A stretch of 64,000 nt of DNA. Origin: Nocardioides turkmenicus. GTDB lineage: Bacteria; Actinomycetota; Actinomycetes; Propionibacteriales; Nocardioidaceae. A program made the position numbers and the translations under genes. Below the pieces are notes generated by a model. The model had not been told where the DNA came from. It searched no databases and saw only the letters and a program-made list of their open reading frames with translations. Shown one piece after another: positions 49,212-57,101 of this stretch (positions within the stretch are counted from its first letter, which is position 1; every line of letters begins with the position of its first letter). The DNA lies in assembly GCF_011045035.1 (NCBI RefSeq), contig NZ_JAALAA010000011.1:124001-188000 (forward strand). The letters run 5' to 3'.

Positions 49212-50891
49212 ATGGACACGGACGTCATCGTCGTCGGAGCCGGCCTGGCAGGGCTCGTCGCCGCGCACGAGCTGACTGCCCGCGGCCACCGCGTCGCCCT
49301 CCTCGATCAGGAGGGACCGGCCGATCTCGGCGGGCAGGCATTCTGGTCGTTCGGCGGTCTGTTCCTCGTCGACTCGCCCGAGCAGCGGCGTATGGGTGTG
49401 CAGGACTCGGTCGAACTGGCGTGGAGCGACTGGCAAGGGAGCGCCGGCTTCGACCGTCTGAACACCGAGGACTCGTGGGCGGCCCGTTGGGCGCGTGCCT
49501 ACGTGGAGTTCGCTGCCGGGGAGAAGCGGGCATGGCTGAAGAGTCACGGTCTGTCGTTCCTTCCTACGGTCGGGTGGGCCGAACGCGGCGGCCTGCGCTC
49601 CGAGGGACACGGCAACTCCGTCCCGCGCTTCCATGTCACTTGGGGAACCGGACCAGGCGTCGTCGAACCGTTCATCCACAAGGCCATGGAAGCCGCCTCG
49701 GAGTGCGAGCTCACCTTCCATCACCGCCACCGCGTCGACGAGCTCATCACCGAAGGCGGCGCCGTCACCGGCGTACGAGGCACCCTCCTCGCCGAGGACC
49801 ACTCGCCCCGTGGAGTCGCCACCAGCCGCGAGGCCGTCGGCGAGTTCGAGATGACAGCTCAGGCCGTCATCGTCGCCGCCGGTGGTATCGGCGCCAACCA
49901 CGACCTGGTCCGCCGTCACTGGCCCGAACGCCTCGGAACCCCTCCCGCCAACATGGTCACCGGGGTACCCGCCTACGTCGACGGCCGCATGCTCGACATC
50001 AGCGCCGCTGCCGGCGCCCGTCTGGTCAACCGCGACCGCATGTGGCACTACACCGAGGGCCTGCGCAACTGGAACCCCGTCTGGCCCGGGCACGGCATCC
50101 GGATCCTCCCCGGCCCGTCGTCGATGTGGTTCGACGCCCTCGGTCGCCGCCTCCCCGAGCCGTGCCTGCCCGGCTACGACACGATGGCCACCCTGCGCCA
50201 CCTGCGGACGACACCCGACCTGGTGCCGTACGACCACTCCTGGTTCATCGCCACTCAGAAGATCATCGCGAAGGAGTTCGCGCTCTCCGGCTCCGAACAG
50301 AACCCCGACATCACTGGCAAGGACAAGGCCGCCTTCCTCCGCACCCGGCTGCTCTCCGGAGGCAGCGCACCGGAACCGGTCGAGGCGTTCAAGCAGTACG
50401 GCGAGGACTTCGTCGTCGCTGACACCCTGGAGAAGCTCGTCGCCGGTATGAACAAGCTGACGGACAGCCCCCTCTTGGACGCAGCACACCTGCGCAGCCA
50501 GATCGAAGCGCGCGACCTACAGGTTGCCAATCCGTTCAGCAAGGACGTTCAGATCCAGGGCATCCACAACGCCCGCCGCTACCGAGGCGACCGGCTCGGC
50601 CGCGCCGCCGCCCCGCACCGGCTCCTCGACCCCTCCGCCGGGCCGCTGATCGGTGTGCAACTCCACGTCCTGACCCGCAAGACCCTCGGCGGCATCCAGA
50701 CCGACCTCGATTCACGGGCCCTCGGCCACGACGGCACCCCCATCAGTGGCCTCTACGCGGCTGGTGAAGTCGCCGGCTTCGGCGGCGGCGGCGTCCACGG
50801 CTACAACGCCCTCGAAGGTACCTTCCTCGGGGGCTGCCTCTTCACCGGTCGCCAGGCCGGTCGCGCCGCCGCCGAAGCCATCGGCTCATGA
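49212..50891 (+). CDS. FAD-dependent dehydrogenase, ketosteroid-dehydrogenase/fumarate-reductase superfamily
   Basis: A 559-residue flavoprotein. The FAD dinucleotide-binding start is DVIVVGAGLAGLVAAHELTA. A second flavin contact is AQAVIVAAGGIGANHDLV and the C-terminal signature is ISGLYAAGEVAGFGGGGVHG. The pattern is that of proteins annotated 'FAD-binding dehydrogenase', related to 3-ketosteroid delta-1-dehydrogenase and fumarate reductase. It is the last gene of the glycoside operon, 35 bp after GH3, with GAAAGG before the ATG. It may oxidise the aglycone or a released sugar. Its presence hints that the substrate carries a lipid- or steroid-like part, which is inference. A strong hairpin follows. 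Confidence 0.8.
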   Translation: MDTDVIVVGAGLAGLVAAHELTARGHRVALLDQEGPADLGGQAFWSFGGLFLVDSPEQRRMGVQDSVELAWSDWQGSAGFDRLNTEDSWAARWARAYVEFAAGEKRAWLKSHGLSFLPTVGWAERGGLRSEGHGNSVPRFHVTWGTGPGVVEPFIHKAMEAASECELTFHHRHRVDELITEGGAVTGVRGTLLAEDHSPRGVATSREAVGEFEMTAQAVIVAAGGIGANHDLVRRHWPERLGTPPANMVTGVPAYVDGRMLDISAAAGARLVNRDRMWHYTEGLRNWNPVWPGHGIRILPGPSSMWFDALGRRLPEPCLPGYDTMATLRHLRTTPDLVPYDHSWFIATQKIIAKEFALSGSEQNPDITGKDKAAFLRTRLLSGGSAPEPVEAFKQYGEDFVVADTLEKLVAGMNKLTDSPLLDAAHLRSQIEARDLQVANPFSKDVQIQGIHNARRYRGDRLGRAAAPHRLLDPSAGPLIGVQLHVLTRKTLGGIQTDLDSRALGHDGTPISGLYAAGEVAGFGGGGVHGYNALEGTFLGGCLFTGRQAGRAAAEAIGS

Positions 50892-50921
50892 GACCGGCTC
50901 TCATGTCCTAGAGCGGAAACA

Positions 50922-50952
50922 CGAAGGCCCGGGCCGATGGCCCGGGCCTTCG
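50922..50952 (+). terminator. Terminator hairpin of the glycoside operon
   Basis: CGAAGGCCCGGGCC (50922-50935) and GGCCCGGGCCTTCG (50939-50952) form a perfect 14-bp stem with loop GAT, 30 bp after the flavoprotein stop. No long T-run follows. It lies between converging transcripts and could also stop tRNA-Val transcription. Confidence 0.8.
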
Positions 50953-51000
50953 TCTCGCGTAAGGCGCGACTCAGGTGTCACTATGTAACGACTCAACACG

Positions 51001-51076
51001 TGGTGGACGCAAAGGGACTCGAACCCCTGACATCCTCCTTGTAAGGGAGGCGCTCTACCAACTGAGCTATGCGTCC
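51001..51076 (-). tRNA. tRNA-Val(TAC)
   Basis: The minus strand reads GGACGCA as the 5' acceptor strand, TAGCTCAGTTGGTAGAGC for the D arm, then CCTCC-CTTACAA-GGAGG for the anticodon arm with anticodon TAC. The T loop TTCGAGT and 3' acceptor TGCGTCC follow, with ACCA encoded. It reads GTA (and other GTN) valine codons. It has 76 bases including CCA. A 28-base piece of it is duplicated at 24229-24256 in opposite orientation. Confidence 0.95.
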
Positions 51077-51135
51077 GAAGCGCCCCAAGAGTACGCGATC
51101 AAGGGCGAGCCCGGCCAACTGGGCCACAAATGGAA

Positions 51136-51173
51136 GTTGAGCCGCTGACGTCTCGGGTCATCAGCGGCTCAAC
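51136..51173 (-). terminator. Rho-independent terminator after the peroxiredoxin gene
   Basis: GTTGAGCCGCTGA (51136-51148) pairs perfectly with TCAGCGGCTCAAC (51161-51173). On the minus strand the stem is followed by TTCCATTTGTG, a moderately T-rich tail. It lies about 90 bp downstream of the peroxiredoxin stop and upstream of the tRNA gene. Confidence 0.75.
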
Positions 51174-51260
51174 ACCTAAAGGTTAGATCCCGCCCAGGGC
51201 ATAGGAAAAGCGATGTAACCACCCTGTTAACGGACCTTGGATGACCCGTAAACTACCTGC

Positions 51261-51725
51261 TCACACAGCCGCGTGGAGCTGCCGGAGGTGCTCCTCGAGG
51301 TCGCGGCCGTCGGCGTTCGCGTTGTGCACGGCCCACCGCACGACACCCGACTTGTCGACGATGTAGGAGGAGCGGAGCGGGGCGCCGGTGCGCTCGTTGA
51401 AGACGTCATAGGCCTTGGCGACGTCGCCGTGCGGCCAGAAGTCGGAGAGCACTGGGAAGTTGAGGCGGTCGGTGTCGGCGAACTGCCGGATCGCGTAGAC
51501 CGGGTCGCACGAGATCGCCAGCACTTCGGTGTCGAAGGTGACGAACTCGTCGAGGCGGTCGCGCAGCCCGCTCATCTCACCGGTGCAGACGCCGGAGAAG
51601 GCGAACGGGAAGAAGAAGATCGCCACGGCCTTCTTGCCGTGGAAGTCCGAGAGCGTGACGTCGGCGCCGAACTGGTCACGGAGCGTGAAGTCCGGGGCCG
51701 GTCCGCCGATCTCAAGTCCACTCAC
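51261..51725 (-). CDS. ahpE: AhpE-type 1-Cys peroxiredoxin
   Basis: A 154-residue peroxiredoxin that reduces peroxides and peroxynitrite in the cytoplasm. The peroxidatic cysteine is residue 47 in FAFSGVCTGEMSGL, the signature of the mycobacterial AhpE subgroup. The supporting FFFPFAF and the arginine in SSYIVDKSGVVRW are also seen. The GTG start overlaps the acyl-CoA synthetase stop (GTGA). In Mycobacterium tuberculosis ahpE neighbours a DUF3052 gene. The same pair occurs here, but with an acyl-CoA synthetase gene placed between them. Confidence 0.88.
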   Translation of the reverse strand: MSGLEIGGPAPDFTLRDQFGADVTLSDFHGKKAVAIFFFPFAFSGVCTGEMSGLRDRLDEFVTFDTEVLAISCDPVYAIRQFADTDRLNFPVLSDFWPHGDVAKAYDVFNERTGAPLRSSYIVDKSGVVRWAVHNANADGRDLEEHLRQLHAAV

Positions 51726-53407
51726 TGCCCTGCCGCCCTCTCGCCGTTCGATCCTGCCTCGATGTCCCAGGTGGCCAGCTCGCGGCGGAGCACCTTGCCC
51801 GTCGCGTTGCGGGGCAGAGCGTCGGTCACGACGATCTCCCGCGGCACCTTGAAGCGAGCCAGATTCTCCTTGACCCAGTCCTTCAGGACCGCATCGACGT
51901 CGCTGTCCGCGCCGGGAACCAGCACCACGAACCCGCGCAGCCGCTTGCCGAAGTCGGCATCGTCGACCCCGACACAGGCGGCGTCGGCGACGAGCGGGTG
52001 CCGCATCAGGCAGTCCTCGACCTCCTGCGGGAAGACGTTCTCACCGCCGGAGACGATCATGTCGTCGTCGCGCCCCTCGACGTAGAGCCGTCCATCGGGG
52101 CCGAACCGCCCGACGTCACCGGTGGCCATCAGGCCGTCGATGACCTCCTTGCCGCCGCCGCTGGTGTATCCCTCGAACAGCAGCCCGTTGCCGACGAAGA
52201 TCCGGCCGGCCTCGCCGTCAGGCACCGGTACGCCGTCGGCGTCGAGGATCCGCATCCGGGTCCCCCACGGCACCTTGCCGGCCGAGGTGGGTGCCTCGCG
52301 CAGGTCGACGGGGTCGGCGATCGAGGCGTAGGAGACCTCGGTCGAGCCGTAGACGTTGTAGAGGCTGTCGCCGAAGCGGTCCATCCACTCCAGCGCCAGG
52401 TCACCGGGCAGGGCGGACCCGGAGGAGGCCACGGCCTTGAGCCGGGAGCCGATCCCCTCCAGGTCGTACGCGGCCAGGGTCTCCTCCGGCAGCGACAGGA
52501 TCCGCTGCATCATGACCGGGATGACCACGAACGAGTCGGCCCGGGTCTCCTGAAGCGTCGCGAGCGCGTCCTCCGGGTCGAACCGGCGACGCAGGATCAT
52601 CGTGGTGCCGAGCAGCTCGGCGAAGAGCAGGTGGGCGATCCCCCAGGTGTGGAAGAGCGGGGCGGCGATGAAACAGCGCCAGCCGTCCTTCATCGGCATC
52701 CGCGACATCAGCGCGACCGCCGCGTCGATCCCGGCCTCCTGACGCGGCGCCGACTTCGGCGCCCCGGTGGTGCCGGAGGTGAGGATCACGATCCGGCCGT
52801 GCCGCTTCGGCGGCGACACCGGACGCGCGTCGCCGGAGACCAGCGACTCCAGCGTCTCCCCCGGGTCGGACGAGTCCACCCAGGCGACCAGCCGCTGAGC
52901 CGTGGTGGCCGAGGACAGCAGCCCGGTGAACTCCTCGTCGTGGATGATCAGCGCAGGCTTGTCCCGCTCCAGCACTCCGACGAGCTGCGGACCCGCGAAG
53001 GCGGTGTTGAGGTAGAGCGCGTCGGCACCCAGCTTGGCGACCGCCAGGGTGGCGTCGACGAACCCGCGGTGGTTGCGGCACATGATCGCGACCCCGTCGC
53101 CCTCGCCGATGCCCCGGGCAGCCAGGGCCCGGGCGATCGCGTTGGAGCGGCGGTCGAGGTCGGCGTACGTCAGCGAGCCCAGCTCGTCGATGAGCGCGGT
53201 GCGGCGCGGGTAACGGTGGGCGAGGCCGATGAACCCTCCGGCCGGCCCGGTGCCCCAGCGCGCGAGCGTCAGACCGGTCCGCGCGAGCCCGAGAGGATTG
53301 ACCGGCCGGACGATGCCGGAACCGGCCAGGATCTTCGCCGCGGAACCGGCGGTGCGTGCCTTGGCAGCCGTAGTCGAGAACACCGTTGGGAGTCTAACGT
53401 CGCTCAC
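51722..53407 (-). CDS. Acyl-CoA synthetase / AMP-dependent ligase
   Basis: A 561-residue ANL-family ligase. The phosphate-binding loop is IVILTSGTTGAPKSAPR. The acyl-adenylate motifs are VYGSTEVSYAS and GLMATGDVGRFGPDGRLYVEGRDDDMIVSGGENVFPQEVE. The catalytic lysine is in LPRNATGKVLRRELA. The N-terminal 80 residues (FSTTAAKARTAGSAAKILAGSG) resemble mycobacterial FadD12-like proteins. It activates a fatty or aromatic acid to its CoA ester; chain length is unknown. The GTG start has GGGAG seven bases upstream, but that site lies in a stem formed with the end of the DUF3052 gene. The stop overlaps ahpE. Confidence 0.9.
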   Translation of the reverse strand: MSDVRLPTVFSTTAAKARTAGSAAKILAGSGIVRPVNPLGLARTGLTLARWGTGPAGGFIGLAHRYPRRTALIDELGSLTYADLDRRSNAIARALAARGIGEGDGVAIMCRNHRGFVDATLAVAKLGADALYLNTAFAGPQLVGVLERDKPALIIHDEEFTGLLSSATTAQRLVAWVDSSDPGETLESLVSGDARPVSPPKRHGRIVILTSGTTGAPKSAPRQEAGIDAAVALMSRMPMKDGWRCFIAAPLFHTWGIAHLLFAELLGTTMILRRRFDPEDALATLQETRADSFVVIPVMMQRILSLPEETLAAYDLEGIGSRLKAVASSGSALPGDLALEWMDRFGDSLYNVYGSTEVSYASIADPVDLREAPTSAGKVPWGTRMRILDADGVPVPDGEAGRIFVGNGLLFEGYTSGGGKEVIDGLMATGDVGRFGPDGRLYVEGRDDDMIVSGGENVFPQEVEDCLMRHPLVADAACVGVDDADFGKRLRGFVVLVPGADSDVDAVLKDWVKENLARFKVPREIVVTDALPRNATGKVLRRELATWDIEAGSNGERAAGQ

Positions 53408-53409
53408 GC

Positions 53410-53468
53410 GAAGACTCCCGCGAGTGTCCAGCGACCCCGAGAACCGCCGCCATCAGGCAGGAGTCTTC
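53410..53468 (-). promoter_or_regulatory. Hairpin that masks the acyl-CoA synthetase ribosome site (coupling element)
   Basis: On the minus strand GAAGACTCC (53468-53460), within the last codons of the DUF3052 gene, is complementary to GGAGTCTTC (53418-53410). The latter contains the GGAG Shine-Dalgarno of the next gene, whose GTG is at 53407. The 41-nt loop carries the DUF3052 stop codon. A ribosome finishing DUF3052 would open the stem. Confidence 0.5.
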
Positions 53469-53866
53469 GGCGCCAGCAGACGCGTCGCGGCCCAGTCCTT
53501 GCTCACAGATGCGGTGGTGGTCTGGGACAGGCCGGCGATCGGCGCCGCCTCGGCGATGTCGGCCGGGTCGACCGCACCGGGGCGGCCCACCTTCGGCGTC
53601 AGCAGCCAGATGACTCCGCCGCCGACGAGGTCGGTCAGCGCGTCGACGAGCCCGTCGACCAGGTCACCGTCGTCATCGCGCCACCACAGCAGCACGGCGT
53701 CGACGACATTGCCGTATTCACCGTCGACCAGGTCTGCGTCGACAGCGTCTTCGATGGCGACCCGCAGCTCGTCATCAGTATCGTTGTCCCAGCCCAGTTC
53801 CTGGATGACCATGCCGGACTTGAGGCCCAGCCGGTCCGCAGGCCCTGTGGCTGCGGTCGAGCTCAC
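53453..53866 (-). CDS. DUF3052-family protein
   Basis: A 137-residue acidic protein of the DUF3052 family found throughout actinobacteria. It shows ADRLGLKSGMVIQELGWD, DAVLLWWRDDDGDLVDGLVD and GGGVIWLLTPKVGRPGAVDP. No enzyme motif is visible and the role is unknown. The GTG at 53866 follows GGAGGAAAG. Conserved linkage to ahpE in mycobacteria suggests a role in redox or peptidoglycan-stress physiology, but this is association only. The intergenic stretch upstream (about 130 bp) holds no gene. Confidence 0.83.
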   Translation of the reverse strand: MSSTAATGPADRLGLKSGMVIQELGWDNDTDDELRVAIEDAVDADLVDGEYGNVVDAVLLWWRDDDGDLVDGLVDALTDLVGGGVIWLLTPKVGRPGAVDPADIAEAAPIAGLSQTTTASVSKDWAATRLLAPKTPA

Positions 53867-53998
53867 GTGTCTTTCCTCCAAGGCTTGATGTCCACGCCGC
53901 TTGCATGGACTTGGTTGGTGGTAGTCCAGCGGAGAACTCTGGTCCACGCAACCCCACCCGCCTGTCGCCCGCTAGTTAACGGCGTGTCGCAGGCGATT

Positions 53999-55558
53999 TC
54001 AGGCCCTCGGATCGAGCAGATGGAGCAGTACGTTGCGGTCCTGCGCCGTCCCGGCCGACGGGTGCTCGGCGAGGGGCACCTTGGGTGCCTGCCAGTCGTT
54101 GGCGGACAGCTCACGGGAGAGCGAGGCGAGGTGACCGACCTCCTCGATCGAACCGCTCCAGCGGGCCGGACCGGCGTGGTCGAGCATGGTGGTGGCGATG
54201 GTGAGCACGTCCCCGTCGGAGATCAGCTCGACGACCCGGCCCTGCTGCGGCCAGTCGATCAGCGACGGCGCGGTGACCTCCCACCACGAGCCATGGGGCT
54301 TCACCGCCGTACGGTGGGTGTGCCCGTTGAGCCAGAGGACCGCGCTCTCGTGGCGCGAGACGGTCTGCTCGATCTCGTCGCCCAGCACCCGGCGGCTGCC
54401 GGCGGCGCCGCTCATGTCGTTGACCAGCGAGGCCACGTCGTGGTGGCTGGCGATCACCGCGAGCCGCTCGTCGTAGTCGGTGGAGGCGAGCACGGCGTCG
54501 AGCCACTCCAGCTGCTCGGTGTCGATCGACCCCTGGAAACCACCGGCCGGGTTGACCGTGTCGAGGACGACGAAGGTGACCTCGTCGTTGACGTCGTAGC
54601 GGTAGTAGGACTCACCACCGGCCCTGAACCCGTGGCCCGGCGGCTTCGCCTCGTCGTGGACGTGGGAGTCGACGAACTCCTGCAGCGTGGTCTGCCGGCG
54701 GCGCCGGTCGGGGGTCACCTCGTAGGGCTCCAGCTCGCCCAGCATCCCGAGCGCCACCGGGTCGCCGGAGAACAGCCCGGCGATCAGCTTCGCCTTGGCC
54801 TCGTCGGTCCAGTGCTCGGGCATGGCGATCGCCTTCAGTCCGCCGACCGCGACCTCGCCGATGGCCGTGTTGCCCGGGACGGTGCCCTGCAGCATCGCGT
54901 CGTGGTTGCCGTTGACGGCCAGCCACGGCACCTCGAGCCCGGGTGAGTCGATGGCACGGCGTACGGCCTTCAGCAGGCCGGGGACGAGAGGGAAGCCGTG
55001 GTCGCCGCGGCGCATGTCGTACGTCTCGCCCTCGGGGTGCCAGAAGCGCTTGTCGGGCAGCACGGCGACGCCCTCGTAGTGCAGCATGTCGCCGGAGTCG
55101 GGGATCAGCCGGCCGCCGTCGAGCAGCGTGAGATACCAGTCGAGCTCGTTGAACTGCCCGTTGTCGGTGTTGTCGCCGGTCGCGATCGCCAGGTCGAGCG
55201 GGCCACCGCCGACAGGCCCCTTGGTGATCTCGTTGATCGCCTCGACCATCGCCGCGCCGACCTGTGCCGTGAGCAGCTCATGGGCCCGGTACGTCCCGAC
55301 CTCCTCGATCAGCTCCCGGGTCGTGCTGTCGGGGTCCATGAGCCGGTCCAGCACCTCGACCCGCGCCGGCGACTGGTGGTCACAGATATGCATGTCCGAG
55401 AGGTGGGCGACGGTGAGCACCGGGTCTCCCAGCTCCTCAGGCTTCCGGGCCAGGTCGGTGCGCGAGATGTGGCGCTCCTGAGGGCCTTCGGCCAGACGTA
55501 CGTAGGTGCCCTTCCGGCCACCCGCGACGATCCGCCCGCTCTCGCTCGTGACACCCAT
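53999..55558 (-). CDS. Metallophosphoesterase (TIGR03767-like)
   Basis: A 519-residue calcineurin-like phosphoesterase. All five metal-binding motifs are present: LSDMHICD, GDNTDNG, NGNHDAM, SHHD and NGHTHRT. The size and the long insert between motifs 2 and 3 fit the actinobacterial TIGR03767 group, whose substrate is unknown. No signal peptide is apparent. The ATG at 55558 is the first in a frame beginning GVTSESGRIVAGGRKGTYVRL. It is a single gene on the minus strand, followed about 130 bp later by DUF3052, and may be transcribed alone. Confidence 0.85.
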   Translation of the reverse strand: MGVTSESGRIVAGGRKGTYVRLAEGPQERHISRTDLARKPEELGDPVLTVAHLSDMHICDHQSPARVEVLDRLMDPDSTTRELIEEVGTYRAHELLTAQVGAAMVEAINEITKGPVGGGPLDLAIATGDNTDNGQFNELDWYLTLLDGGRLIPDSGDMLHYEGVAVLPDKRFWHPEGETYDMRRGDHGFPLVPGLLKAVRRAIDSPGLEVPWLAVNGNHDAMLQGTVPGNTAIGEVAVGGLKAIAMPEHWTDEAKAKLIAGLFSGDPVALGMLGELEPYEVTPDRRRRQTTLQEFVDSHVHDEAKPPGHGFRAGGESYYRYDVNDEVTFVVLDTVNPAGGFQGSIDTEQLEWLDAVLASTDYDERLAVIASHHDVASLVNDMSGAAGSRRVLGDEIEQTVSRHESAVLWLNGHTHRTAVKPHGSWWEVTAPSLIDWPQQGRVVELISDGDVLTIATTMLDHAGPARWSGSIEEVGHLASLSRELSANDWQAPKVPLAEHPSAGTAQDRNVLLHLLDPRA

Positions 55559-55673
55559 CTGAAGCCGCCTCTTCTCCCTCAGGACCGGCCGCCGCGGTCC
55601 GTGCGCGAACGATACTCCCAGGCACCACGCCGCTGCGGTCCTGGTTGGTGGAGATGTCTCGCGCTCGAACAGA

Positions 55674-56970
55674 TCAGGCGACGAGCGTGAGCGGCGGGTC
55701 CAGGTCGTTGCTGACGTCGATCGTGCCGATCGGAGTGACGAGGTATTCGTAGCCGTGGGGGCTGCGCCATCGGTAGGTGCCGGCTCGGATCCGGCGATAG
55801 CGCCAGCCGTGGTGGGTCTTCATCCGATGATGTCGTCGACACAACGGAGTCAGGTTCTGGCTGGTGGTCCGACCACCCTCGGCATAGGGGTGGCGGTGGT
55901 CGAGGTCGCACCGCTCGGCACGAGCCTGGCAGTACGGGAAGGAGCACTTCTCGTGGATCAGCGCGGCCTGGCGACGCTGCCTGGCGGTGGGAACGTAGCC
56001 GGCCGCTTCGATGTCCTCGGCCAGGTCGACCACGATGACCGGTTTGACCACGGTGCCGGGGGTGGTGGCCCACTGCTCGAGGCGTTCGATGCTGACCAGG
56101 CCACGGGTGTTGTCGAGCCGTGCCAGGCCGGTGCCCGCGAGGGCGCGGGTGTCGGTGTGGATGACCAGCTCGACCACCCTTGCGACACCGGGGACGCCGT
56201 CGAGGGAACCCGAGTTGTAGGCCCGCCCGAGGATCCCGAGCGCGGCAGCGCGCCGTACGTCCAGGCTCGCCCCCGCGTAGTCGTCGTGGTCGAGAAGACC
56301 GTGCGCGATCGCTGAAACAGCCTGCTCCAGATCCAGAGCATCCGCGGCATCGAGGACCCCGTCGACATAGCCCAGCGCGAGGACCGCTTGGCCTTGCTCG
56401 GCACCTGTGCCGACGAACGGAACGGTCTCCTGCGTGGTGATGGTGACCGAGCGATGCTCGACCGCATCCGATTCGGCGACAGCCGCGGCGACATCGGGCT
56501 CGAACAGCGCGGCCGCCTGCATGACCGCACGCTCCAGCTGGACCGGCCCCATCTGATGGGCGTGTGGTCCGACCTGCTGGTCCACCCACGCCACCACCTC
56601 GGCATCGAGGTTCCGGGTCAGGTCTGCGATCCGACGAGCCCGCCACGCCAGCAGGGAGCCGTCGAGGATCCGCGCCCACAGATGCTTGAGCCGGTAACGC
56701 AGCTCGACCGCGTCCCCGAGGAACCTCTTCCCCGCCTGCGTCGAGCGCCCCAAGACGGCGGCGAACTCCACCGCCGCAGCCTCGGACACCAACGGCGCGC
56801 CGGGTCCAGCCAGGGCAACATCCGGTCCCCGAACGTATCCCCATCCAACCGCGCCGCATCCTCGAGAGCGTCGACCGAATGCAACGCCGCGAACCGAGCG
56901 GCAGCGATCAACACATCCCGGTCAGCCTGCTCCGCGACCGCCCGCGACGTACGCACCACAGCCAGCAGAC
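55674..56970 (-). pseudogene. DUF222/HNH endonuclease gene, frameshifted and with a damaged start
   Basis: The main frame (from about 56823 down to 55674) reads VALAGPGAPLVSEAAAVEFA, ... GKRFLGDAVELRYRLKHLWAR, ... HEKCSFPYCQARAERCDLDH and LTPLCRRHHRMKTHHGW. That is a DUF222 domain followed by an HNH nuclease. The family's N-terminal part is present just upstream but in another frame: VVRTSRAVAEQADRDVLIAA, RFAALHSVDALEDAARLDGD, TFGD. One base must have been lost or gained near 56820-56831, next to a CCCC run. No convincing start codon remains; the N-terminus runs into the repeat at 56981-57053. A sequencing error could mimic the shift, but the missing start argues for true decay. Confidence 0.8.
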
Positions 56971-56980
56971 CGCTGGTGGT

Positions 56981-57053
56981 GGCGAAGCCGGCGGCCGAAG
57001 GCCGTCCTTTACTCCGGGGACGATCGAGAAGACCCTCCCGAAAGGTCGGCGGC
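56981..57053 (-). repeat. Truncated relative of the cloverleaf element
   Basis: On the minus strand this reads GCCGCCGACC, then TTCTCGATC, then AAAGGACGG-CCTTCG-GCCGCCGGCTTCGCC. The order and spacing match the left half of the element at 10308-10375 (GCCGCCGACC, TTCTCGATC, CAAGGACGG-GCTTCG-CCCGCCGCTTCGC). The right half with the closing arms is missing, replaced by the N-terminal codons of the HNH pseudogene. Confidence 0.65.
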
Positions 57054-57101
57054 CAATCGCGGCAGCGAAGAGACACCGACCCTCCAGGAAAGCCGTAGAC
57101 C

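Noticed and set aside
24229..51076. The 24-51 kb stretch as a classical tRNA-integrated island
   Set aside because: The two tRNA-Val sequences are inverted, not direct, the shared part does not reach the tRNA 3' end, and no integrase, excisionase or conjugation gene is seen. I report the fragment but do not call an integrative element.
51213..51222. An extra copy of the TetR iteron core (ATGTAACCAC)
   Set aside because: A single 10-base match, located downstream of the peroxiredoxin gene and not in a promoter; it is probably chance.
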